In this document: piece by piece, positions 18,867-27,130 of the stretch
Layout of the letters: each line of letters opens with the position of its first letter
Numbering within the stretch: position 1 is the stretch's first letter
Source: Methylocystis hirsuta
GTDB taxonomy: Bacteria > Pseudomonadota > Alphaproteobacteria > Rhizobiales > Beijerinckiaceae
Length of the DNA stretch: 64,000 nucleotides
NCBI RefSeq assembly: GCF_003722355.1
Contig: NZ_QWDD01000001.1
Coordinates: forward strand, 434,001-498,000
Reading direction: 5' to 3'
The notes under the pieces: generated by a model
The model's input: only the letters and a program-made list of their open reading frames with translations
What the model was told of the DNA's origin: nothing
Databases searched by the model: none
Position numbers and translations under genes: made by a program

Positions 18867-19340
18867 TCAAAGCTCCACGTAAACGTCGCAACCGTAGATC
18901 GAGACCGGGTTGCCTTCGGAATCCTCGATCTTGTTCCAGCACTTGCCGATGCCCCAAATCATTCGATAGATGAAGACGCCTTCAAGTTCGACCACGCGTT
19001 TTTCGGGAACGCCTTGCCGCCCTAAATAATTGAAATAGCCCACTGCGATGTCATCCCCACAGCGGTAGAGCGTTCCCCGGTCCAGGAGAAAGACGCTACT
19101 GCGGTCCTTCGCATGGCTGATGCAGTAAGAATAGTGCATTAAGGCGTCCGGTCTAACGTTGATCTCGGCGACAGCCGCTGCCGGCAGAACCAGCTGGGCC
19201 CCCAGCAGGAGGGGAAATGTGGACCGCGGGGCGTTACTGATTATGTTTGACCAGAACTTATGCTGAGTTTGCTTATACAGACGGGCCGCGCCCGGAAGGC
19301 TAATCAGCGGCGCGAGAAAGCGCCAGGAAACTATCCCCAT
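18867..19340 (-). CDS. Exported hypothetical protein downstream of gspG
   Basis: Protein of 157 aa. GGAGG lies five bases before the ATG. The N-terminal 58 residues hold a hydrophobic stretch ending in LPAAAVAE, so it is probably exported or anchored, with an unusually long leader. The mature part has four Cys (YCISHAKD, LYRCGDD, KCWNK, YGCDVY), suggesting disulphides. Family not recognised. It is read in the same direction as gspG-K, upstream of them, and might be a pilotin or cargo; this is speculation from position. Confidence 0.55.
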   Translation of the reverse strand: MGIVSWRFLAPLISLPGAARLYKQTQHKFWSNIISNAPRSTFPLLLGAQLVLPAAAVAEINVRPDALMHYSYCISHAKDRSSVFLLDRGTLYRCGDDIAVGYFNYLGRQGVPEKRVVELEGVFIYRMIWGIGKCWNKIEDSEGNPVSIYGCDVYVEL

Positions 19341-19739
19341 TATACCTCCGACAATCGCGGGGCGTGACGGGATTATGTGTATTGCTGTTTAAGGCCAGGC
19401 GCAACGCGAAGGAAGCAATGGCGGTGACGCACGCGAAGCGCGCTGGGGTAAAGGGCTGATATCGCTGGCGGAGCTTCAGGGAACGAAGAGGAGGTTAGAT
19501 CAACGAATGATGGCGTTTGGCGGCGCAGGCGACTGTGGGAGGATCGCCCGGGCGCCGTCGCCGTTCCCTAGGTCGCCGGGCTTCGCTGGGCCCCCTAGTT
19601 TGCGTGTCAATTTTGTCACTGTCTGGAAAAATTCCAAAGAGACGCGCATTGACGTTGATCAGCCACATTGATTTTGCTGACAAAAAATAACAGTGTCCCC
19701 GGCAAAGCTCGTGGAGGAAAGCACCGAGGGGGCGGGGCG
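19341..19739. other. Upstream region of the doubled beta-barrel gene
   Basis: About 400 bp without a supported gene between divergently read genes. The last 130 bp are AT-richer and probably hold the promoter of the porin-like gene (a TTGACG box lies at 19649); I cannot fix a -10. GGGGCGGGGCG precedes its ATG. Confidence 0.4.
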
Positions 19740-21527
19740 ATGAATATTAAATTTGGGATGATCGCATTGACGATGGCGCTTGCCAGCAGCCCAGCTGTTG
19801 CCGCCGATCTTTCTTCGCTCAAGGGGCCTGTTCCTCCCCCGCCGCCGCCGATCTGGACCGGCTTTTACGCGGGCTTGAATGCTGGCTACGGTTGGGGAAC
19901 GTCGAATGCGGTTACGACAGGCGCCGCGCCTGTCTACGACACTCTCGCGAGCGATCCCTTCTGGGGAACCCCGGTCGGCTACACTGCGGCGGCCAACTCC
20001 GGCGTTGCGACCGTCAATCAGTCAGGCTTCATCGGCGGCGGCCAGGTCGGCTATAATTATCAGTGGGGCCCGAACGTCGTAGCGGGATTGGAGGCCGACA
20101 TTCAAGGCTCGGCAATCCGGGGGACGGGCGGTCAGTTCGGGATTGTGCAGTTTGGGCCCGATCTCTCCGGGCTCAACAACCTGGCCACCGGCGGGGGCGT
20201 CGTCACGGCCGGAGTTGACTGGCTCGGCACTGTTCGTGGCCGTCTCGGCTATCTGGTGACGCCGAGCCTCCTGGCCTATGCCACGGGCGGTCTCGCTTAT
20301 GGCGGCGTCCATGCGGACGCCGCACACTCGCTCGCCTTCTCCGACAGCCTTCCGACCTTTTTTCCGACCTTCGGCGGCGGCGGCCGCTACGCCGACACGC
20401 GTGTGGGCTGGACGGCCGGCGGCGGCGGCGAATGGATGTTTGCGCCGAACTGGAGCCTGAAGGCGGAGGCGCTGTACTATGACCTCGGCTCCGCGAGCTT
20501 CGCGTCGGGCGTGATGGGAGCCGTGGATCCGGACGGCACGAATCTGGCAGTCGGCGCCGCCCCAGGCGCCCTCCTCTTCGCCAACAGCTTGGCGACGCGG
20601 GTGAGATACGACGGCGTCATCGCGCGCGTGGGCGTCAACTATCACTTTAACGGGTGGATGGCCGCCGCGCCCGCAGTTGCGTTCGCGCCGCCGATCTGGA
20701 CCGGCTTTTACGCGGGCTTGAATGCTGGCTACGGTTGGGGAACGTCGAATGCGGTTACGACCGGCGCCGCGCCTCTCTACGATACTCTCGCGACCGATCC
20801 CTTCTGGGGAACCCCGGTCGGCTATACTGCGGCGGCCAACTCCGGCGTTGCGACCGTCAATCAGTCAGGCTTCATCGGCGGCGGCCAGGTCGGCTATAAT
20901 TATCAATGGGGCCCGAGCGTCGTAGCGGGATTCGAGACCGACATTCAAGGCTCGGCAATCCGGGGAACGGGCGGTCAGTTTGGGGTTGTGCAGTTTGGGC
21001 CCGATCTCTCCGGGCTCACCAACCTGGCGAGCGGCGGGGGCGTCGTCACGGCCGGAGTTGACTGGCTCGGCACTGTTCGTGGCCGTCTCGGCTATCTGGT
21101 GACGCCGAGCCTCCTGGCCTATGCGACGGGCGGTCTCGCTTATGGCGGCGTCCATGCGGACGCCGCACACTCGCTCGCCTTCTCCGACAGCCTTCCGACC
21201 TTTTTTCCGACCTTCGGCGGCGGCGGCCGCTACGCCGACACGCGTGTGGGCTGGACGGCCGGCGGCGGCGGCGAATGGATGTTTGCGCCGAACGCGAGCC
21301 TGAAGGTCGAGGCTCTGTACTACGACCTTGGCTCCGCGAGCTTCGCGTCGGGCGTGATGGGAGCCGTGGATCCGGACGGCACGAATCTGGCAGTCGGCGC
21401 CGCCCCAGGCGCCCTCCTCTTCGCCAACAGCTTGGCGACGCGGGTGAGATACGACGGCGTCATCGCGCGCGTCGGCGTCAACTACCACTTCGATTGGGGC
21501 GTCGCCGCCGCTGTCGCCAGGTTTTGA
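19740..21527 (+). CDS. Outer-membrane beta-barrel protein with a tandemly duplicated barrel
   Basis: Protein of 595 aa: signal peptide (ALASSPAVAADL), a poly-Pro stretch, then two nearly identical copies of an OmpA-like/Omp25-type eight-stranded barrel. Copy one starts at PIWTGFYAGLNAGYGWG near residue 38 and copy two near 319; the period is 843 bp (281 codons). They differ at only about a dozen residues. Each copy ends in the GVNYHF-type final strand, but only the last copy ends close to a C-terminal Phe (VARF). Family members are usually 220-290 aa with one barrel. Start is the ATG after a G-rich RBS. Function: outer-membrane structural protein or porin of unknown specificity. Confidence 0.85.
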   Translation: MNIKFGMIALTMALASSPAVAADLSSLKGPVPPPPPPIWTGFYAGLNAGYGWGTSNAVTTGAAPVYDTLASDPFWGTPVGYTAAANSGVATVNQSGFIGGGQVGYNYQWGPNVVAGLEADIQGSAIRGTGGQFGIVQFGPDLSGLNNLATGGGVVTAGVDWLGTVRGRLGYLVTPSLLAYATGGLAYGGVHADAAHSLAFSDSLPTFFPTFGGGGRYADTRVGWTAGGGGEWMFAPNWSLKAEALYYDLGSASFASGVMGAVDPDGTNLAVGAAPGALLFANSLATRVRYDGVIARVGVNYHFNGWMAAAPAVAFAPPIWTGFYAGLNAGYGWGTSNAVTTGAAPLYDTLATDPFWGTPVGYTAAANSGVATVNQSGFIGGGQVGYNYQWGPSVVAGFETDIQGSAIRGTGGQFGVVQFGPDLSGLTNLASGGGVVTAGVDWLGTVRGRLGYLVTPSLLAYATGGLAYGGVHADAAHSLAFSDSLPTFFPTFGGGGRYADTRVGWTAGGGGEWMFAPNASLKVEALYYDLGSASFASGVMGAVDPDGTNLAVGAAPGALLFANSLATRVRYDGVIARVGVNYHFDWGVAAAVARF

Positions 21528-21533
21528 CCGTCA
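19848..21533 (+). repeat. Two tandem 843-bp intragenic repeat units
   Basis: The segment starting at 19848 is repeated from 20691 with an exact 843-bp period and very high identity, including long runs without any change. Both units stay in frame. This points to a recent unequal-crossover duplication inside the gene. Confidence 0.9.
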
Positions 21534-21592
21534 CGCAAAGTGCCCGTCCGCCAGACGGGAATTCTGATTGACCAGAAATTGGAGAAGCTCTC

Positions 21593-23404
21593 ATGAGGTC
21601 CATTCGCCAAAGGTCGGCGCGCGCCGTTCTTTTTCCCTCGCTCCTCTCGCCCTTGTTTCTAGGCGCATTCACCTACGCCGCCGAAGCGACGCCTGCCGCC
21701 TGTCCGTCGCCGGCGCCGACCAAAACAATCAGAATTGTCAATAACACGGACAGCACTCTCCAACTGTTCATACAGTCCCCGATTTTCGAAAACACAGGGC
21801 AAACCGACGCTGATTTATGGATGCAGGCCCAATGCGGGATAGACGATTGGGTAAACATCAGAACGCCAACCGATCCACTCTGGAATTCGAGCAGAAAATT
21901 CACAACGACCAGACTTTACCGGGCGTATATCGAAATCAACAACGCCAGCAAGGGAATCCCGCCGAAGGGGGCAGGAAGAAGAGATCCCTACTATGTTGAG
22001 GTCACTGTTCCCTTTTACAGCCAGCTCAAGCAGATTTCAGCCGGCAGACTGGGACTAGATCCCGATCAGTACATCGACTGGTGGAACGCCAATCGCATCT
22101 ATATCTTCGATTCCGCCGCAGCCTATAATTCGGCGAAATGGACAAACAACTTGGATACGCCCACGCCGCGGCCGGGAGGAGGACTTCCTCAGCCCGATGT
22201 CACAACTGTCGCTACCACGACGCCTTTCAAGTGTGTTTCCTCGGACAATGCCCCGTGCTCCGTCGTCCTGAAGGAATCGGCGATAAATGTGCCGGATGGA
22301 GTTCCGTTCCAGCTGCAGGAATACACCATGGGATCGGCGCTGGGGCCGCCGCTCAATAACAAGCTGAATCCGCCAACGCGCACGAATATGGAGAACCAGT
22401 GGGTAAACTACAATGTTTCCTCTCTGGACTCTGTATTCCTGTCAGTCGCGATGGGTCCAACCGGCAGAAACGTCACCGAATACGTCGGCTCGGCGATGTC
22501 GATCCGGGATTTGAGAACGAAGCTGGGCGTGTTTTCAAACAATGGCGCTGGCTGGCCATTCTTCGTGCCCACGTATTTCGATAGCGTAGCACACGACGGA
22601 TTTCCATCGAGTGTCTCTCGTGCGTGCTCGGTCAGCGTTCCCTTCACCACATCTTACAATTTTCCTGCGTACCAACTGCCGAAAATTCCCGGCACGTTTA
22701 ATTTGCTGACGGAATCTTATCAGGGAGCTCCAGGCGCGGACGGCGCAAACCCGCCGATACCGCCGATCTTGAGCTCCAATCCTTCAAACTGGGCAACGGT
22801 TTATAAGGATCACAAATGTATCCCGCCCACGGTGCCGCCGTTCGTGGATCCGCCTGCGTTAGGAAGCTCGGGAAAAAAAGTCGTGGACTTGTGGGACCTC
22901 TGTCTGAATCCGAACCCGTTGGACAACAGTCAGACCTGTGTTCGCATCAGAGCCTTGAGAGACATGTTCCTCGCCAGCTACACGGCAAATTGTAGTGGTA
23001 AGGGCACTGTTCCCACGTGGCAGTTGGCGCGCGCCGTTTATGGCTGGGTCCCAATCAACTACAAAGGCTGTGCGGGGAAAAATCTTGTGCTTCAGCCGAA
23101 CTTCGCGACGCGCCAGCGCGAATATTGCGAGATGCAATACAACTACTTGGATCCCGCAATAAAAGCCAACCCGAAGTACCTGTTCAATCCTTATACCGCC
23201 TTTATCCATAGCCCTGCGAGCTCTGGCGGGCTCGAGTCGAGCGCATATGCATTTTCCATAGACGACGCGCTGTCGTTCAAGCATGTGGTGTCGAACGGCG
23301 TGATCATTGCGGTCGGAGGCTCCGCCGGCTTGGTCAATCAGACGGGGCAGAAAATTCCGACGACCGTGGCGGAGGCCCTCACACACTGCAGGCAGGACCA
23401 TTAA
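21593..23404 (+). CDS. Large exported protein with a thaumatin/glucanase-like start
   Basis: Protein of 603 aa with a signal peptide (LLSPLFLGAFTYAAEA). The mature start, KTIRIVNNTDSTLQLFI, and the later AYIEI, YYVEVTVPFYSQL and WWNANRIYIFDSAAAY resemble the beta-sandwich layout of thaumatin-like and GH64 beta-1,3-glucanase proteins. I cannot identify catalytic residues. The C-terminal third has many Cys and aromatic residues. Codon use is less GC-rich than in the neighbouring secretion genes. Size, export signal and position beside the type II system make it a plausible substrate, which remains inference. Confidence 0.6.
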   Translation: MRSIRQRSARAVLFPSLLSPLFLGAFTYAAEATPAACPSPAPTKTIRIVNNTDSTLQLFIQSPIFENTGQTDADLWMQAQCGIDDWVNIRTPTDPLWNSSRKFTTTRLYRAYIEINNASKGIPPKGAGRRDPYYVEVTVPFYSQLKQISAGRLGLDPDQYIDWWNANRIYIFDSAAAYNSAKWTNNLDTPTPRPGGGLPQPDVTTVATTTPFKCVSSDNAPCSVVLKESAINVPDGVPFQLQEYTMGSALGPPLNNKLNPPTRTNMENQWVNYNVSSLDSVFLSVAMGPTGRNVTEYVGSAMSIRDLRTKLGVFSNNGAGWPFFVPTYFDSVAHDGFPSSVSRACSVSVPFTTSYNFPAYQLPKIPGTFNLLTESYQGAPGADGANPPIPPILSSNPSNWATVYKDHKCIPPTVPPFVDPPALGSSGKKVVDLWDLCLNPNPLDNSQTCVRIRALRDMFLASYTANCSGKGTVPTWQLARAVYGWVPINYKGCAGKNLVLQPNFATRQREYCEMQYNYLDPAIKANPKYLFNPYTAFIHSPASSGGLESSAYAFSIDDALSFKHVVSNGVIIAVGGSAGLVNQTGQKIPTTVAEALTHCRQDH

Positions 23405-23750
23405 GCGGTTTCTTGTTTGATGAATGGAAGGATGACGAAGCCGCTTCGCGGCGACAGCAGCCAGGTCGCGCGACTGGTCTCCTGTCTGAGAGGATTCGGG
23501 TGTCGCCACCCGCCTTCAGACAGGAGATTCCAGATGGCCGAGCTGAGCCTCTGCGTCGTCGCATGAGCGGACCGTTAAATTGACTGGGTGTCAGCGTACA
23601 TCAGTAGGAGAGAATCTGACGGTTCGGATCGCGATGGGCGTAATAATTGAGAAAATAGCTGCAACCTTTTCGTCTTCGGCCATTTGATTGGGTCTTCCTC
23701 ACTTTCTGTTGCACCTTGATCGATTGAGAACGAGGCCATAGCTAGACCCT
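23405..23750. other. Gene-free stretch with a nested inverted repeat
   Basis: No supported gene. It contains the cruciform-like element at 23478-23527. A ten-codon frame beginning MAELSLCVVA just right of it looks like the start of a lost transposase or integrase, but is too short to name. Confidence 0.4.
23478..23527. repeat. Nested perfect inverted repeat
   Basis: Outer arms TCTCCTGTCTGA (23478-23489) and TCAGACAGGAGA (23516-23527) pair perfectly over 12 bp. Inside them CGGGTG (23497-23502) and CACCCG (23507-23512) pair around a TCGC loop. No T run follows, so it is not a typical terminator. It could be a transposon end, a recombination site or a strong mRNA structure 3' of the secreted-protein gene. 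Confidence 0.7.
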
Positions 23751-24098
23751 GTGCCGAGAAAATTTATTTGGTCCCTCGGAGAGGGCGCACGGATTATAGA
23801 CGCGCAACAGATTGACGGCCAATGGCTGATATCGGCGATGGTCATCGGGTCCGGCGCCTGCCCAGACTGCGGAAAGCGATCGATCCACCGACACGGCTGG
23901 CATGAGCGGTATCTCCAAGACTTGCCGGCGCAAGGCGCACCCGCAACGGTGAAACTCCGTCTCCAGCGCGGCAGTGTCGAAATGGAGCCTGCAAGCGTAA
24001 AGGCGCGGGCAGGGGAGTTTTCGCTGGGACCTGTGCCGATGGCGCTGCTGCGCGGCAAGGCCGCGAAGGCCGCGCGTGAACGGCGGCAAGCGGGATGA
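23751..24098 (+). pseudogene. ISL3-type transposase, N-terminal remnant
   Basis: The open frame (GTG start) begins with the ISL3-type N-terminus, RKFIWSLGEGARI, and carries the first zinc pair CPDCG near residue 37 and HGWHERYLQDLPAQG near 48. After VKLRLQR the match jumps to another frame (CRNGACKR, the second Cys pair), so a frameshift lies near 23965. The catalytic domain is missing. The frame then runs into unrelated DNA that ends just before the second 73-codon gene. Confidence 0.75.
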
Positions 24099-24346
24099 TC
24101 AATCTTGCCGGAGGGTTTCCTTGCCGTGAATTTGGCGATTATCGTCGCGGATCGAAGGAGCGCGGACGTCATGACCGATACGACGACCCAACTCGCCATC
24201 CTTTCCGATGCGCTGGTCAAAATCATCGAGCTTGGCCCAATGGCCGTGGAAGGGAAGGCGTCGCCCGTCGATCTCTTGACCCGGTCGGGCGACATCGCCG
24301 CGCAGGCGCTGACCGCCGCCGCCACCTACGGTCCGTTGCCGCCATT
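24089..24346 (+). repeat. Direct repeat, copy 2 (partner 1-258)
   Basis: Matches the first 258 bases of the window with about ten substitutions. The homology continues to the window edge on the other side, so the true left border of the repeat unit is unknown; at the right it stops within the 73-codon gene. Confidence 0.85.
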
Positions 24347-24392
24347 CGCGGATCCGTTGGCGCCTCAATCATCCGACGACGACAGCGCGTGA
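24171..24392 (+). CDS. Hypothetical 73-aa protein, copy 2
   Basis: Same start (MTDTTTQ) and nearly the same first 58 residues as the gene at 83, but a different tail (PPFADPLAPQSSDDDSA). Family unknown. It follows the ISL3 remnant and converges with, and overlaps by 28 bp, the PIN-like toxin gene on the other strand. The conservation of both copies in frame suggests that it is or was a real gene. Confidence 0.5.
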   Translation: MTDTTTQLAILSDALVKIIELGPMAVEGKASPVDLLTRSGDIAAQALTAAATYGPLPPFADPLAPQSSDDDSA

Positions 24393-24748
24393 AGCGCTGG
24401 TCGGCCTTGTGCGTCAAAATCGAGATAGTGGTTGACCATGGCGTCCATCGGATCGCCACGAGTCTCAAGGAAAGAGAGCGCCGCTGTCATCAGGGTCCAT
24501 CCGTGCGCGCGGCTCGTCTGCGGGAGCGCGAACAGGCCGGGATGAATGGGTTCACGGCCGAGCAGGGCTTTGAAGTCGCCGACATTCTCTGTGACGATGA
24601 CGCGATCCTCGGCGAGACAGGTCTCCTTGACCGTATGGTCGAGCGGGCCGCGCCGGCCGACATGCAGCGGATGGATCGCGTCATGACCGAGTTGCGCGAG
24701 GTCGATAGCAAATTTTGGCGAGAGGCATTCATCGATAAACAGCCGCAT
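24365..24748 (-). CDS. DUF5615 PIN-like toxin-type protein
   Basis: Protein of 127 aa starting MRLFIDECLSP, with the DUF5615 PIN-like pattern: an acidic pair at D6 and E7, then an IVTENVGDF motif near 65 bearing further acidic residues. These proteins are usually the toxin half of a pair with a DUF433 antitoxin and are predicted RNases. Start chosen at this ATG because upstream codons in the same frame do not match the family. The partner gene directly upstream is truncated, so the pair is probably not functional as a module. Confidence 0.7.
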   Translation of the reverse strand: MRLFIDECLSPKFAIDLAQLGHDAIHPLHVGRRGPLDHTVKETCLAEDRVIVTENVGDFKALLGREPIHPGLFALPQTSRAHGWTLMTAALSFLETRGDPMDAMVNHYLDFDAQGRPALHALSSSDD

Positions 24749-24752
24749 CTCA

Positions 24753-24866
24753 TTACGCCGCGGACCGCGCGATCGTCGTCGGCCGTCCAGGAAGAGGATT
24801 CGCCCTGGCGAAGAGGACGGCCGCCTCGAACGCTTCGCGCGGCAGGTCCGGATTCGCACGCGCCAT
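24753..24866 (-). pseudogene. DUF433 antitoxin, C-terminal remnant
   Basis: A 37-codon frame reads ANPDLPREAFEAAVLFARAN..GRP, like the C-terminus of DUF433 antitoxins, and stops four bases before the PIN-like toxin start. Its DNA-binding N-terminal part is missing because another gene fragment (RHE_PE00001 type, opposite strand) begins at the same spot. A recombination junction near 24866 is the likely cause. Confidence 0.55.
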
Positions 24867-25137
24867 GGCGCGCGCGGCGCAAGAGTCTTACGCGCTGGCG
24901 GCAGAACTGTCGCGGCGTTCGAATATACTGTTGAGCGTCGCGCCAAAATTGCGCGCCAAAAAGGCGGCGCGAGTCGTCGATTTGTTGCTCGCCGACGATT
25001 GTGTTTCAGCGCCGGGGGCGGCGACGTCGGCCGGCCTTTCCGATCGCGCCACGCGGCGTTTGTTCGATCGGTTGATGGCGCTTGGCGCCGTGCGCGAACT
25101 CTCCGGTCGCGGCAATTTTCGGCTCTACGGACTGTGA
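24865..25137 (+). pseudogene. RHE_PE00001-family (DUF1612/HTH) protein, C-terminal fragment
   Basis: The 90-codon frame (SYALAAELSRRSNILLSVAP, LSDRATRRLFDRLMALGAVR) matches the C-terminal winged-helix part of the roughly 370-aa RHE_PE00001 proteins that are common on rhizobial plasmids next to ScpB-like genes. About three quarters of the gene is missing at its 5' side. The ScpB-like gene follows 18 bp downstream, as in the usual arrangement. Confidence 0.7.
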
Positions 25138-25155
25138 CATGCAGAGGACGTTGAC

Positions 25156-25897
25156 GTGCCGTCGATCAAAGCGTTTCTACACGATATCACGCCGCCGCAA
25201 GAAACGCGTGCGTCGGCGGCGAGCCGTCGAGTGCGGCGCGATGGAGAACTGCTGTTCGACGCCGATCTGTTTGATCTCCCGCAGGACATGCGCTGGCGCG
25301 AATGGATAGGGCGCGTCGAGGCGGCGATCTTCGCATCACCCGCGCCGGTCACGCGCGAGGCCCTGGCCAAACTGGTCGGGCGCGCCTGCAATCTCGACGA
25401 TTTGATGTCGGACATTCGTCACGATTTGCGGGCAAGACCCTATGAACTCGTTCATGTCGCCGGCGGCTATCAACTGCGCACCAAACCGCGCTACGCCGAC
25501 GCTATTCGCGTCTTGAACAACGGCGCCCGCGCCGCCGGACCGCCAGCGCTGACGCCGACCGAACTCCTCGCCGTGACGGCGATCGCTTATCTGCAGCCGG
25601 CGACGCGCGCCGAACTGTCGCAGTTTGCAGGGCGAGAAATCAGCCGCGACGTCATCGGCCAGTTAAAAAGCCTGGACCTCATTGCCGCCGGGCGCGCCCT
25701 ATGCCTATGTCACGACGAAGCGATTCCTTGAGGCGTTCGGGCTCGCAAGCCTGCGCGATCTGCCCGATATCGAAAAGCTCGAAGATGCGGGACTATTGCA
25801 GCGCTCCGCCAATGAAATTGAGCTCGATGGCGTGTTGCAAATGCGCGATCGGGATGCGACCGAACTCGTTGAAGCCGTTGACGACGAGGAGGATTAA
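25156..25897 (+). pseudogene. scpB: ScpB-like segregation/condensation protein, frameshifted
   Basis: Full length would be about 245 aa. Residues 1-180 (VEAAIFASPAPVTREALAKL, LTPTELLAVTAIAYLQPATR) follow the winged-helix ScpB family, whose members bind SMC-kleisin complexes. Near 25690 the frame shifts: the first frame ends in CLCHDEAIP, while the second continues the family sequence as PGAPYAYVTTKRFLEAFGLASLRDLPDIEKLEDAGLL to 25897. A one-base change in a GC-rich run would do this. The protein is probably inactive unless the shift is a sequencing error or programmed. GTG start. Confidence 0.75.
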
Positions 25898-25970
25898 TTC
25901 CAGCGTCGCGCGAAAGCGGCGACACAACGCAGCCGGTGTGCTTACTTGGTCGGATCATCGAGAGCAATTT

Positions 25971-27041
25971 CTACTGCTTCGAGCCAAATCCAGAGCTTCT
26001 ACTGCTATCGCCGTCCTCCGCCAACCATTGGCGCCAAATTGCAAAAAGGACGGCCAGAATGAGCGGGCCGAGAAATAGTCCGACCAGTCCGAACGCGAGC
26101 AACCCGCCCATTACGCCGAAGAGGACAATCACGAGTGGAACGTCTGTCGCGTTGCTGATCAATAGCGGCTTCAAAATATTGTCTGTCGGGTTCACGATGA
26201 AAGTCCCCCACGCCAGCAACGCGAAGCCAGTGCCAATCCGATCGGAGAATAGGAGCCATAAACCGATCGGTCCCCAGACCGCCACAGTGCCCAAGAATGG
26301 CACCAAGGCCGTTACAGCCGTGAGCGCGCCTAACAGAATTGGCGGTCCAACGCCGATAAATGCGTAGCCAATACCGGCAATGAGGCCCTGCGCCAAGGCG
26401 CTGACAATCAATCCGAAAACCACGGCTTGCGTCGTATCTCCTACGGCGTTGAAATATTGATCCGCTGGCTCGCCTGCGACTTTGCGCAATCCTCCGCGAA
26501 TCTGCTCCAACACCCGATCTCCGTCACGATAGAAGAAGAACAGGGTAACCGTCATGATGGCAAGTTGCGCGAATGTGCGCCCAATTTGTCCGATTATCCC
26601 GGCAAGTTCCCGCACCCAGGGCTCCAACCACTCTTTCACCTGCTGTTTCCGAAGCTCTGGATCGTTCCACACTTGGGTCACCGCCTCATCGAGAGCAGGT
26701 CCAAGGATGGGGATGTTGGTGACTACTTTAGGCAAGACAAGCGGTTGGCTGGTGTATTTCGTCGACAGGTCCCTGTAGGCGTCGGCTAGTTCGCTTTGCA
26801 ATCGGATCAAGAGAAACGAAACTGGCACGACCAGAACCACCATAAGGACGAGCGTCGCAATCGTTGCAGCAAGGGATGGCCGATTTCCGCAGACGCGTCG
26901 GATTCTCACGTGATATGGACCGGTGACGTACGCGAGAATGGCGGCCCACACCAGGGGCGTGAGGAAAGGCTTCACGACGACAAAGCCAAGCCAGACCATG
27001 ACGCCAAGCAAGACGAGACCAAAAATCTGACGATTTGGCAT
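25971..27041 (-). CDS. AI-2E family transporter
   Basis: Inner-membrane protein of 356 aa with about eight hydrophobic segments, of the AI-2E/PerM family. Visible family features are paired helices at the N-terminus (LLGVMVWLGFVVVKPFLTPL), the soluble loop near 80-150, and the C-terminal GALTAVTALVPFLGTVAVWGP and LISNATDVPLVIVLFGVMGG. Substrates of most members are unknown; autoinducer export is proven only for a few. Start supported by AAGGAGC 12 bases upstream. It stands alone, convergent with the ScpB remnant. Confidence 0.88.
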   Translation of the reverse strand: MPNRQIFGLVLLGVMVWLGFVVVKPFLTPLVWAAILAYVTGPYHVRIRRVCGNRPSLAATIATLVLMVVLVVPVSFLLIRLQSELADAYRDLSTKYTSQPLVLPKVVTNIPILGPALDEAVTQVWNDPELRKQQVKEWLEPWVRELAGIIGQIGRTFAQLAIMTVTLFFFYRDGDRVLEQIRGGLRKVAGEPADQYFNAVGDTTQAVVFGLIVSALAQGLIAGIGYAFIGVGPPILLGALTAVTALVPFLGTVAVWGPIGLWLLFSDRIGTGFALLAWGTFIVNPTDNILKPLLISNATDVPLVIVLFGVMGGLLAFGLVGLFLGPLILAVLFAIWRQWLAEDGDSSRSSGFGSKQ

Positions 27042-27130
27042 TGTCGCTTGCTCCTTGCTCCGCGGTGTCTTGCTCTTATCGATAAACGTCGAGCCGCGGT
27101 TGTGATCGCGCGCCGCGCGCTTAATTCGCT

